Positions 16,701-23,174 of a stretch of DNA of 64,000 bases are shown here, in pieces (within the stretch, counting starts at the first letter, position 1; each line of letters opens with the position of its first letter). The position numbers and the translations under genes are program-made. The DNA is from Bacteroidia bacterium (GTDB lineage Bacteria; Bacteroidota; Bacteroidia; SpSt-205), in assembly GCA_026003215.1 (NCBI GenBank), contig BPGV01000001.1, positions 1,951,729-2,015,728 of the forward strand, given 5' to 3'. The notes beneath the pieces are model-generated. The model made no database searches and was not told the origin of the DNA. It saw nothing but the letters and a program-made list of their open reading frames with translations.

Positions 16701-18215
16701 ATAAGTCAGGTAGTGACGGTGGGTCAGCCTACGGCGTTGGCGTTGAATGCGCCTACGGTGGTGGATGTTCGCTGCAATGGGGGTTCGGATGGGAGCATAA
16801 CGGTGAATGTGGTAGCTGGTAGTGGTACGGCTCCGTATGAGTATAGTTTGAATGGCGGGCCGTATCAAGCGTCGGCTACCTTTACGGGGTTGAGTGCTGG
16901 GAGTTACACGGTGACGGTACGGGATGCGAATGGTTGTACGATAAGCCAGACTGTGACGGTTGGTCAGCCGGCGGCGCCGGTGAGTTTTACTTTCACGGTG
17001 ACGAATGCCCCGTGCTATGGAGGTCTTGGTACGATAGTGTTTTCTGCGAGTGGGGGGGTAGGTGGATATGAATATGGAGTGGATGGGGTGTATGGGTCTA
17101 ATGCGACGGTGTCTGTGCCGGCGGGTACTTATGTGCTAACGGTGCGAGATGCGAATGGATGTGTAGCGGGTGCGCAGACGGCGGTGGTAGGGCAACCGCA
17201 ACCTGTGGTAGGGAGTGTGGCGAGTTTGACGGTGGCGACGTGTCGGGAGTCGTCGGATGGGGGTGTGGTGCTTACGGCGCAGGGGGGTACGAGTGCGAGT
17301 GGGAGCTATACTTATGTGTGGGTGAGTCATCCGCAGTACAGTGGGGCGAATGTGAGTGGTTTAGCGCCGGGGTCGTATGAGGTGGTGGTGCGTGACGATA
17401 ATGGGTGTGAGGACACGATACGGTTTAGTGTGCCGTATCGGAGCTATGTGGATGCGGCGTTGCAGCCGGTGGATGTGAGTGGGTGTGTGCCGCTTGGGGG
17501 TAGTTGGGTAGCGCTACCGAGTGGGGTAGGCCCGTACAGCTATGAGTGGGATATGGGGGATGGGACGGTGGTAAGGGATTCGGTGGTGGAGCATGTGTAT
17601 GCGATGCAGGGGAGTTACAGCATTCGGTTGATAGTTCGGAATGGGGATGGGTGTGCGGATACGGCGTATGGGGTAGCGCAGGCGTACTTTACGCCGGTGG
17701 CGAGCTATACGATAGATCCGGATACGAGTGTGGATAGGGTAGTAGGGACGGTATTTACGCTGACGAGCACGACGCAGAATGCGCAGCGGGTATGGTGGGG
17801 TATAGAAGGGTATGGGGTGCATGAGGGGCCGGTATGGCAGGTGCGTTTTGATAGGCCTGGGCGGTATTGTTTCAAGGTGTGGGCGCAGAATGGGAGTTGT
17901 GTAGATTCGGCGAGTGGGTGTATAGAGGTGAAGGACCCGTATGTGTATTTACCGAATGCGTTTTCGCCGAATGGGGATGGGGTGAATGATGTATTTGAGA
18001 TAAAGGCGTTTGGGCTGAAGGAGCCGCGGGTGCGGATATATGATCGGTGGGGTGTGCTGGTGTTTGATAATGGGGGGGACATGAGTCGGCACTGGGATGG
18101 GACTTATCGGGGTTCTCCTGTGCCGGAGGATGCGTACACGGTGGTGATAGAAGGGAAGCTCCCGCCCTTTGATAAGCCTATAAAACGCAGTGGGACTGTC
18201 ACGGTCGTCCGATAA
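10737..18215 (+). CDS. Giant T9SS surface protein: beta-helix with Gly-rich inserts, SprB-type repeats, CHU_C tail
   Basis: 2492 residues from ATG 10737. Signal peptide about 1-22, then the ATHLMGGEITYQCIG opening common to Bacteroidota giant surface proteins. Order: N-terminal domain with cadherin-like DPDGDSLAF segment (to about 390); two Ig-like modules (about 390-555); a right-handed beta-helix-like region (about 560-1010) interrupted by two Gly-rich inserts; more Ig-like modules; SprB-type repeats (about 1280-2080) ending in five near-identical 80-residue units; a PKD-like module (YEWDMGDGTV); and the CHU_C C-terminal domain (NAFSPNGDGVND, VRIYDRWG, WDGTYRG). The C-terminal domain should direct secretion by the type IX system, with surface display like SprB adhesins. 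Base composition changes sharply near 15790. Confidence 0.92.
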   Translation: MRGLKLLGLLLGLEVGLSSLYATHLMGGEITYQCIGPNQYRIRVKLYRDCGGIALENPIILYYSSAQCNVNASISLNRLSVTDITPVCPGGQSRCGGSGPYGWEEHVYEGTLTLPPGCSDWTLWYSNCCRNSAITTGPADDYFTIYTNLNNTVTPCNNSPVFNVPPTALACVGQRTCLNPGVTDPDGDSLAFSLTYCRSSNASTSVGYSGGYSGTNPLPTGGGTTVDPRTGTVCFTPSAQAVGIICIRIEEFRNGVKIGEYLRDMQVRVIACSNQLPVASGINGVPYNPNDPTTYTIEVCATGTNYCFNLNFSDPDGQPLTVSWNNGISGASFVVNNNGTTNPTATFCWTPTPADIGSHTFVVTVQDNACPIRGVNSYGYVVNVIGGVSYPVDAGPDATICQGQSVTLNGSVAGPPGDIASIQWSPATGLSNPNILTPVASPTSTTTYTLEVTFVGGCKRRDQVTVTVLPPPAPPTVSPPSAQVCTGSSVLLTASSPGAVDYEWHDGAPNGPIVQNGPTFNASPGSSTTYYVVAVSANGCRSAPTPVSVAVNPPPPPVSCVVIYVTPGGCGGGPGCGTRANPANLPTAIAMAQCNNSYLKLACGTYNIDNSISFTSNTTVEGGYDPATWDKTNGCQTIIYRTPANVQPNPNRLVAIELNSVRYFAMYDVTVQTADAPNPPIAGDYRGVSTYALYMAGCQDYKFVRCGFISGNASKGADGQPGNPGRNAAAYQNGPFCGQSGDQDNCGWANGNGGAGATVPWGANGGNGGNGGYDGGSGNSGQQAPCGGNVVCSGGGGGTGGGGCGSGFGCDCDGAGNHGQPGQNGGNGNPGATGTAGSSGTAGVWWQPGGQGGTGGQGQHGRGGGGGGGGGGQSNLICGWRGTGAGGGGGGAGGEGGYGGTGGWGGGSSFPIYLYQNGGGSQFIDCGYSTGAAGAGGIGGVGGAGGAGSLGAGQGGSPTSCPRDGCDIGYGGRGGNGGNGGSGGSGGNGQSGIAYALYVVSGTLPSVVVGGTPIAIALGGNNPTPYNFAAEPIIRVSGFACTNKDYTLQVTTGGFNQWTSLGPGATATVPNTNNPITYQYTTVGRKTIVVRVGGVDYTFTEFIGILLPDNQRPNVTANPVGPICQGEVATFTGDLAGVQYQWEQYPPAGPVVNGPNAQSWQIAFTQPGIHTIRHRVYTDCCGWTPWDSVTMEVYPQATVSVAPAAPAICYGDQVTLTATFAPAGSTILWSPANGLNTTTGATVVASPTSTTTYTALVVPPVGSCVATANVTVTVNPLPDATAAVTPASCGNNGSVTLTITAGAPPVNVVWNTTPPQTGLTATNLQPGIYQATLTDANGCVNTVSVFVPAPPGALLAWLQSSQEPSCFGQSNGSATIGVTGGTPPYTYTWSHNPALNAPTATGLSAGSYTVVVTDGAGCTFTVPFALGQPAPLTIALDSLRQNEPVSCSGACNGVITVEADGGTQPRTYTWSSSTYPGFSFSGVDAAGTQVTGLCEGEYTITVTDANGCTASITVQLGVTPLNYTLSKTDALCYGAPQGSVSVTIITAHSGTSWVWTGPLGYTSAPNETNPTNLVPGWYYIHFTIPGCPGTVTDSIYVDSPPDITLSVTHTEPLCNGDANGSITVVASGGVGGFQYNINGGPWGAANTFTGLTAGTYTLGVQDANGCQKYVTYVLPEPAALALDPPTVTNVRCNGGSDGSITVNVVAGSGTAPYEYSLNGGPYQSSATFTGLSAGSYTVTVRDANGCTISQTVTVGQPTALALNAPTVVDVRCNGGSDGSITVNVVAGSGTAPYEYSLNGGPYQASATFTGLSAGSYTVTVRDANGCTISQTVTVGQPATALALDPPTVVDVRCNGGSDGSITVNVVAGSGTAPYEYSLNGGPYQASPTFTGLSAGSYTVTVRDANGCTISQVVTVGQPTALALNAPTVVDVRCNGGSDGSITVNVVAGSGTAPYEYSLNGGPYQASPTFTGLSAGSYTVTVRDANGCTISQVVTVGQPTALALNAPTVVDVRCNGGSDGSITVNVVAGSGTAPYEYSLNGGPYQASATFTGLSAGSYTVTVRDANGCTISQTVTVGQPAAPVSFTFTVTNAPCYGGLGTIVFSASGGVGGYEYGVDGVYGSNATVSVPAGTYVLTVRDANGCVAGAQTAVVGQPQPVVGSVASLTVATCRESSDGGVVLTAQGGTSASGSYTYVWVSHPQYSGANVSGLAPGSYEVVVRDDNGCEDTIRFSVPYRSYVDAALQPVDVSGCVPLGGSWVALPSGVGPYSYEWDMGDGTVVRDSVVEHVYAMQGSYSIRLIVRNGDGCADTAYGVAQAYFTPVASYTIDPDTSVDRVVGTVFTLTSTTQNAQRVWWGIEGYGVHEGPVWQVRFDRPGRYCFKVWAQNGSCVDSASGCIEVKDPYVYLPNAFSPNGDGVNDVFEIKAFGLKEPRVRIYDRWGVLVFDNGGDMSRHWDGTYRGSPVPEDAYTVVIEGKLPPFDKPIKRSGTVTVVR
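12880..13710 (+). repeat. Glycine-rich low-complexity coding region (GGN/GGS/GGA)
   Basis: About 275 codons in two blocks (roughly 12880-13460 and 13515-13700), separated by a beta-helix-like rung (FPIYLYQNGGG, FIDCGY). Glycine exceeds half of the residues, often in triplets GGN, GGS or GGA, as in polyglycine-II bundles or PE_PGRS proteins. The long G-runs make this region prone to slippage and assembly error. Confidence 0.85.
15780..16980 (+). repeat. Five tandem 240-bp SprB-type repeats
   Basis: The segment CCTACGGTGGTGGATG or its variant recurs near 15789, 16029, 16272, 16512 and 16752, giving spacings of 240, 243, 240 and 240. Each unit encodes 80 residues (RCNGGSDGSITVNVV, GPYQASATFTGLSAGSYT, VTVRDANGCTISQ). 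Units 3 and 4 are almost identical at DNA level, so recent duplication or conversion is likely. Confidence 0.92.
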
Positions 18216-18250
18216 TGTGTTATGGATAGGGACCGCCGGTCTGGCGGTTA

Positions 18251-18281
18251 GGGGCAGGTTTAAAACCTGCCCCGTTTTTTT
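18251..18281 (+). terminator. Rho-independent terminator after the giant gene
   Basis: GGGGCAGGTTT pairs with AACCTGCCCC (18251-18273), followed by G and seven T. A smaller inverted repeat (ACCGCC/GGCGGT, about 18232-18248) lies just upstream. Confidence 0.92.
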
Positions 18282-18287
18282 ATGTCA

Positions 18288-18947
18288 TCATAAATGGATT
18301 TCGTCAAAACGTCCTACGAAGTGTTTTTGGGTAACCAGCCATTCCAAGGCCCAGACTGCACCCTCGGCAAAAATGACTCGGCTGTGTGCGCGATGGCGTA
18401 GCTCTATCTCTTCGCTGGGACCGCTCAGTAGGAGTAGGTGTTCGCCGATAACCTCCCCTACTCGTAGGCTGTGGATAGCCTGAATGAAGGGGAAAAGCGA
18501 TTGCAGCTCGCGGGCTGTACCGCTTGGAGCATCTTTTTTATGGCGATGGTGGATATCCACGAGTATCGCCTCCCAATCCGAGAAGCTTGGCCACTGGGCA
18601 GCGATGGCTTTTAGGGCCATTTTTAGGAGGAGGATACCTCGGCTAAAGTTACTTCCCCATATCCACCGGGCCTGGGACTGACTTGTTGCCCAGGTGCGGA
18701 GGCTTTCTTCTTGGCTTTGCCAGCCGGTGGTGCCCGTAACCAAAGGAAGGCCCCGACTGATACAAGCTTTTACTACCGTTTCGGTTTGGCTGGCATGGGA
18801 AAAGTCTATCACGCCTTCTACGGAGGGGCTTTCCCAAAAGGAGGGCTCCGGCCGGCCTACTGCAGCCACCACCGAATGCCCTTTGGCCCTAAGTACTTCT
18901 TGTAGGGCTTTTCCCATGCGCCCCGTGCCTATTATCGCTACCCGCAT
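18288..18947 (-). CDS. dapB: 4-Hydroxy-tetrahydrodipicolinate reductase
   Basis: 219 residues. N-terminal Rossmann motif IIGTGRMGKAL, substrate-site segment VDIHHRHKKDAPSGTA (the DapB signature), and VTGTTGW. It reduces hydroxy-tetrahydrodipicolinate in lysine and diaminopimelate synthesis. Slightly short (typical 235-270). ATG 18947 is chosen because TACTTTTG ends 3 nt upstream; an upstream TTG in frame would overlap that element. Divergent from the DAHP synthase gene, with nearly touching promoters. Confidence 0.93.
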   Translation of the reverse strand: MRVAIIGTGRMGKALQEVLRAKGHSVVAAVGRPEPSFWESPSVEGVIDFSHASQTETVVKACISRGLPLVTGTTGWQSQEESLRTWATSQSQARWIWGSNFSRGILLLKMALKAIAAQWPSFSDWEAILVDIHHRHKKDAPSGTARELQSLFPFIQAIHSLRVGEVIGEHLLLLSGPSEEIELRHRAHSRVIFAEGAVWALEWLVTQKHFVGRFDEIHL

Positions 18948-18950
18948 AGG

Positions 18951-18958
18951 CAAAAGTA
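18951..18958 (-). promoter_or_regulatory. -7 element TACTTTTG for dapB
   Basis: Exact TAnnTTTG ending 3 nt before ATG 18947; only 9 bp from the oppositely directed -7 element at 18968. Confidence 0.65.
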
Positions 18959-18967
18959 TATTCCCTG

Positions 18968-18975
18968 TACCTTTG
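18968..18975 (+). promoter_or_regulatory. -7 element TACCTTTG for DAHP synthase
   Basis: Exact TAnnTTTG, but 24 nt before ATG 19000, so this transcript has a short leader. AGGGAG in that leader is a rare Shine-Dalgarno-like stretch. Confidence 0.6.
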
Positions 18976-18999
18976 TCGGGATTATGTTAAGGGAGAACT

Positions 19000-20007
19000 A
19001 TGTGGCTTCTTTTGCGGCGTGAGGCCTCGCCGGACGGGATAGTGGCTTTTCTCCAGCAGCGGGGGATAGCTGTACAGACCCAGCGTGTGGGGGAACGTTG
19101 GGCTATTTTCCTCCCTGCAAATGGGGCTGTAACTGAGGCTTGCTTGCGCTGGGAAGAAGTGGAGCGGGTGATTTCGGGGGAGGAGGCTTATCCTTTGGTG
19201 CGGGCCTGGACAGGGGAGGTGCAGATAGGGACATGGCGGCGCGGGGAAGCCTTGCTCTGGATAGCCGGGCCTTGTAGCGTAGAGGAAAGAAGAAGTCTCT
19301 TGGCTGTAGCCCAAGCGCTCAGAGATTTAGGCGTGCAGGTGTTACGCGGAGGGGCTTACAAAGCGCGCACTTCCCCCTATACCTTCCAGGGCTTAGGTGA
19401 GCAGGCCTTGGACTGGCTGGCCGAAGCCAAGGCCCTCACTGGCCTTCCAGTGTGCGTGGAGATACTCACTGAACAGCATGTCGCCCTCTATCTGGAGAGA
19501 GGCATAGATGTTTTCCAGATTGGGGCGCGTAACATGGATAACTATTGGCTTTTGCGGGAAGTGGGCCAGGCTAAGCGTCCCGTACTGCTTAAGCGCAATC
19601 CTCAAGCAACCATTCAAGAATGGCTTTTAGCGGCGGAATACCTTCTCCTCCATGGGGCGTCGGTGGTGTGGCTGTGCGAGCGCGGCATACGCACTTTTGA
19701 GCGTTCGCTGCGCTATACACTGGATGTGGGGGCCTTGCCTGTGGTGGCGCAAGAAACGGCTTTACCGCGGCTGGTAGATCCCTCTCATGCGGCGGGACGC
19801 TGGATGTATGTAGAACCCTTAGCGCTTGCGGGAGTAGCTGCCGGGGCGGAGGGCCTTCTCATAGAAGTCCATCCTAATCCTCCGGCCGCACGCTCGGATG
19901 CGGCCCAGCAGCTGACGGTGGAGCAGTTCGCTCGGCTTAAAGAACGGGCCGAAGGGCTTTTCGCCGGGCTAAGGGGCTTGCGCCAGCCACTCCAATCCCA
20001 ACCGTAA
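19000..20007 (+). CDS. aroF: 3-Deoxy-7-phosphoheptulonate synthase (type I-beta)
   Basis: 335 residues. About 75 N-terminal residues form a small ferredoxin-like regulatory domain. The barrel follows: IAGPCSVE, GGAYKARTSPYTFQG, QIGARNMDN, PVLLKRN, DPSHAAGR and EVHPNP, the KDO8P-synthase-like beta subfamily (Thermotoga type). It condenses PEP and erythrose-4-phosphate, the first shikimate step. The N-terminal domain suggests feedback control by an aromatic amino acid, as known for this subfamily. The 3' end overlaps the convergent nucleoside phosphorylase gene by 39 bp. Confidence 0.92.
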   Translation: MWLLLRREASPDGIVAFLQQRGIAVQTQRVGERWAIFLPANGAVTEACLRWEEVERVISGEEAYPLVRAWTGEVQIGTWRRGEALLWIAGPCSVEERRSLLAVAQALRDLGVQVLRGGAYKARTSPYTFQGLGEQALDWLAEAKALTGLPVCVEILTEQHVALYLERGIDVFQIGARNMDNYWLLREVGQAKRPVLLKRNPQATIQEWLLAAEYLLLHGASVVWLCERGIRTFERSLRYTLDVGALPVVAQETALPRLVDPSHAAGRWMYVEPLALAGVAAGAEGLLIEVHPNPPAARSDAAQQLTVEQFARLKERAEGLFAGLRGLRQPLQSQP

Positions 20008-20865
20008 TACCTCTCGCATGCGCTCCTCCACGGAGGTGCCGCCATTTTGATACAAAAGGGCGCCTTTTTTTCGGTGAGCTACGCCTAAGCAGATCGCCCC
20101 TGCCTCATGTCCCAACGCCTGCGCTAAAAAATACAAGGGGGCTACCTCCATTTCTATGTTTTGGATGAATACCCCTTCGTACTGAAATTGGGCCAGCCAG
20201 TCAGGCAGGTGGGGATAGCGTATAGGGACGCGTACCGCCCGGCCCTGGGGGCCATAAAAGCCTGCGGCACTGTACGTGATCCCCTGTACCCAAGGTAGCC
20301 CCACAGCAGCATTTTGCGCCGCTTGCTCCTTGAAGAATGACGAGGTGGAGACGCCGTACCACGGGAGCTTTTGCTGAGCAAGCCTATACCAGTGTTCTTG
20401 GAGTGCCTGGCTTAGGGGGGCAATCGTAGGCGCCTGGTAAAAGAAAGGCAGCGGATCTACCCCTACCCCGTACGTGCTGAAAACCACCGCCCCAATAGGA
20501 ACGTCGGCTTGCAAGAGGCCACAGGTACCTACGCGTAGAAAGTACAGTTTCTGTTGGGTAGGGAAAGGTACGCCTCGGCTTAGGTCTATGTTGTGCAAGG
20601 CGTCCAGTTCTACTACGGCAATCTCGGTGTTGTCGCCGCCAATCCCTGTGCCCAAGATAGTTAGGGATACCCCCTTATAAAGCCCTGTTACCCAGACAAA
20701 CTCTCGGTGGTGGCCGCGGTGCTGTACGCTATCTAACAGAGGTTCGGCGAGGGCGACCCGGCCAGGGTCTCCCACCAAGAGGCATCGGTGAGAAGCCTGG
20801 CCGGGCTGCATGCCGAGGTGATAGATGCTGCCATCTGGTTGGCGTGGTAGCTCACTGGGGCGCAT
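19969..20865 (-). CDS. Nucleoside phosphorylase, uridine phosphorylase-like
   Basis: 298 residues. Phosphate-binding segment CLLVGDPGRV, then GTGIGGDNTEIAVVEL, LRVGTCGLLQ, and FIQNIEMEVAPLYFLAQALGHEAGAICLG, where the nucleoside-site Glu-Met-Glu is visible. This is the PNP/UDP family 1; uridine phosphorylase is the closest by motif, though the exact base is not certain. ATG 20865 is used; it follows the protease stop by 16 nt, so the two form an operon. An upstream TTG would overlap the protease gene. Confidence 0.87.
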   Translation of the reverse strand: MRPSELPRQPDGSIYHLGMQPGQASHRCLLVGDPGRVALAEPLLDSVQHRGHHREFVWVTGLYKGVSLTILGTGIGGDNTEIAVVELDALHNIDLSRGVPFPTQQKLYFLRVGTCGLLQADVPIGAVVFSTYGVGVDPLPFFYQAPTIAPLSQALQEHWYRLAQQKLPWYGVSTSSFFKEQAAQNAAVGLPWVQGITYSAAGFYGPQGRAVRVPIRYPHLPDWLAQFQYEGVFIQNIEMEVAPLYFLAQALGHEAGAICLGVAHRKKGALLYQNGGTSVEERMREVLRLGLEWLAQAP

Positions 20866-20881
20866 GTGGGGATGATAACCC

Positions 20882-23110
20882 TCACTCTTTGACAAGGCGG
20901 AGAAGCTGTCTATGCGTACCTACCTGTACCTCTACCATATATACCCCCGCCGGTAGGTTCCCTATAGGCAAGGCGTGCCGAAGCTCCGGTCCTTCCACTT
21001 CCAAGCGGTTTTCTTGGAGGACTTGTCCTGTCATGGAAAGGATCCGATAGGTAGTTTTTTCTCCTGCGGCTCCCTTTATAAGTAGGTAAGTCTCTTGAGC
21101 GGTGGGGTTAGGCGCTAAGGTGAGCACCGGCATGGCTGGCGAAAGAATAGAAGTGGTAAGGTTTTCTCTCACCTGTATGCTGTCCAAGAAGAGATTATTC
21201 CCCATCTCGGTGATGTTTTCAAAACGGATAAGAACTGTCTGGCCAATGTAGCTGGAGGGGATAGAGACAACCTCATGGCGCCATGCATTATTAGGACCTG
21301 TAGGGGGAACCGCCTGGTCTGTACTTTGAAACCCTCTATTGACTACCTGTATAGCTTGTCCTGTCACATCTAAATCTTCTCCGCCTTTGTAGTAGAGGGG
21401 GGTCCAGGTAGTACCACAGTCGCTGGATATAGATACCCGTAAGGTATCTCCATACAGGTATCCATAAATGGAGGGTGAAAGGGTAGTATTTTCCCAATAC
21501 AAGGCTCGATAATACACATCAAACTCTATGGCTGGATTTTGTGCGGAAGAAGGGATAGCGATAGGCGGCGTGATGAGGTAATCTCGTTGGGTGCGATTAG
21601 GATAAGTGTAGTTGCGGAGGCGGGCCATGCCGTTACTGGCACCGAAGCTGCCTCGGCTGGTGGAGCTGTATCTATCCCAGGTGATAGGACTATTTCCCAC
21701 GGCAAAGTCAGGATTGATGCGCACCCACCCGGCAGGGGGAAAAGTCGTGCCCTCAAATCCCTCCGAAAAAGGATACGAAGCCGTTTGCGCCGGGTCTCGC
21801 ACAATCAAGAACCCTGTATATACCGTATCATCGCTGCCCGCTTGGTTGGTGACGGAGAGATACACATCATAAGCGCCGGGGGTATTTGGCGCGGTAAGGG
21901 TAGCACAAGGGCCTTGGGTAGAGGAGGCTACGACCGTAGCGCCTTGGCGAATCTCCCACTGAAACTGGTTGGGCTGGCCCCAGCTGTAGCTTTGCAAGGT
22001 GATACTTTGCCCTGGGCACACGTAGCACGGCGGCTGCTCGCAGCCTTGCAAAGCGAGATTGGCTTTGATGCGGCCCCAAGGACCGGTCCCAGTGGCTTGG
22101 AGGTTGGTGCTCTGCCACTGCTGGCGGTCGGCGGCATTTTGCAAAGCAGTGGTCATGCGTACTCGCTGCCCCTCGGTGAAAATATCTAAAGAAGCATCAT
22201 CCAGATAATCCATGTAGTTACGCACTTGGTCCGGACGATCTCCGCCCGTCGCAGAGGTGTTCTCTTGGCAAGTATTTTGGCGACGAGCTCCGCCGAAGTT
22301 ATTCTGGTAGGTAGGGGGGGTATCGCATACGCGGTCTCCGCCGGAGCTGCAATTGCTATTGGTGGTACCGCCACAGCTTCCCTGAAAGGTATGGTATAGA
22401 TTGAGGTAGTGCCCAATCTCGTGGGTGGTGGTTTGTCCGCCCCCCGTATTGCCGAAGTAACTGGATATTACTACTACCCCCTCGTCTGTATCTGAACTTC
22501 CATCTGGGAAGAGCGCAAATCCTAATATAGTGCAGTTGGCTCCACCTGACATACAGATTTGGTTTACGACCCAGATATTGAGATATTTATTGCGCGGCCA
22601 GCCTACATTGGTTTTCATCGTGGTGGCGTTGTTGCTGCTTCCACTCATATTTACCAAGGCGTCGGTAAGTCCTGCAGCGGAATAGTGTGTATAAGTGACG
22701 CCGGGGTGAGGATTTCCTGACGGATCTTTGGTAGCCAGCGAAAACTCAATCCGCGTATCTACGCCAGAGCTATAGCCTTTGGTGTAAGGGCGTTTGCGGT
22801 AATCGTTGAAGAGCTGCTCCATCTGCTGGAGTACCCGGCTGAGGGGCAGACTGTCGGGCTGCCCTGCCCCCGAGTGGATAATATGCACCACCACCGGAAT
22901 GACATAATCTGAGGCAGGGCAACCACTCTGGGTGCGGAGCACAGGTGCATGGCGTTCTATCCAGGCTTGGGCTGCGTTTTCCAGCGCTTCGCGGAGTTGG
23001 GCTACTTCTGGGTGAGTAGCTTCATACTCGGCTTGGTGCAGATCTGTGCCGCAGATAAGCGGAGCTTGTGCCCACAGGACTGCCCCGCAGAGGAGGATAA
23101 GGTATCGCAT
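20882..23110 (-). CDS. M43-type metalloprotease with T9SS sorting domain
   Basis: 742 residues. Signal peptide MRYLILLCGAVLWAQA. Zinc motif HEIGHYLNLYH at 230-240 (HExxHxxGxxH-type with Asn in place of the usual Gly), preceded by LNIWVVNQI, the cytophagalysin/pappalysin (M43B) pattern. After the catalytic domain come a PKD-like module (about 340-435), a jelly-roll-like module (about 440-655) and a T9SS type A tail (LTLAPNPTAQET, GNLPAGVYMVEV). Expected to be exported by T9SS and act outside the cell. First gene of an operon with the nucleoside phosphorylase. Confidence 0.92.
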   Translation of the reverse strand: MRYLILLCGAVLWAQAPLICGTDLHQAEYEATHPEVAQLREALENAAQAWIERHAPVLRTQSGCPASDYVIPVVVHIIHSGAGQPDSLPLSRVLQQMEQLFNDYRKRPYTKGYSSGVDTRIEFSLATKDPSGNPHPGVTYTHYSAAGLTDALVNMSGSSNNATTMKTNVGWPRNKYLNIWVVNQICMSGGANCTILGFALFPDGSSDTDEGVVVISSYFGNTGGGQTTTHEIGHYLNLYHTFQGSCGGTTNSNCSSGGDRVCDTPPTYQNNFGGARRQNTCQENTSATGGDRPDQVRNYMDYLDDASLDIFTEGQRVRMTTALQNAADRQQWQSTNLQATGTGPWGRIKANLALQGCEQPPCYVCPGQSITLQSYSWGQPNQFQWEIRQGATVVASSTQGPCATLTAPNTPGAYDVYLSVTNQAGSDDTVYTGFLIVRDPAQTASYPFSEGFEGTTFPPAGWVRINPDFAVGNSPITWDRYSSTSRGSFGASNGMARLRNYTYPNRTQRDYLITPPIAIPSSAQNPAIEFDVYYRALYWENTTLSPSIYGYLYGDTLRVSISSDCGTTWTPLYYKGGEDLDVTGQAIQVVNRGFQSTDQAVPPTGPNNAWRHEVVSIPSSYIGQTVLIRFENITEMGNNLFLDSIQVRENLTTSILSPAMPVLTLAPNPTAQETYLLIKGAAGEKTTYRILSMTGQVLQENRLEVEGPELRHALPIGNLPAGVYMVEVQVGTHRQLLRLVKE

Positions 23111-23114
23111 AAGG

Positions 23115-23122
23115 CAAATATA
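23115..23122 (-). promoter_or_regulatory. -7 element TATATTTG for the M43 protease gene
   Basis: Exact TAnnTTTG ending 4 nt before ATG 23110. Confidence 0.7.
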
Positions 23123-23162
23123 GGACCTTTCCCCGTGTGCAAAATGAATCCTTGCTGAGAGT

Positions 23163-23170
23163 TACTTTTG
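23163..23170 (+). promoter_or_regulatory. -7 element TACTTTTG for the sensor kinase
   Basis: Exact TAnnTTTG ending 4 nt before GTG 23175. Confidence 0.6.
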
Positions 23171-23174
23171 GGTG

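Noticed and set aside
15822-16868. Reverse-strand Arg/His/Thr-rich frames opposite the SprB-type repeats
   Set aside because: Low-complexity shadows that repeat with the 240-bp DNA period.
15780-16980. CRISPR-like array
   Set aside because: Repeats are 240 bp, coding and in frame, with no spacers.
18984-19022. Twelve-codon open frame before the DAHP synthase start, as a leader peptide
   Set aside because: It overlaps the gene out of frame, has only one aromatic codon and no attenuator hairpin follows.
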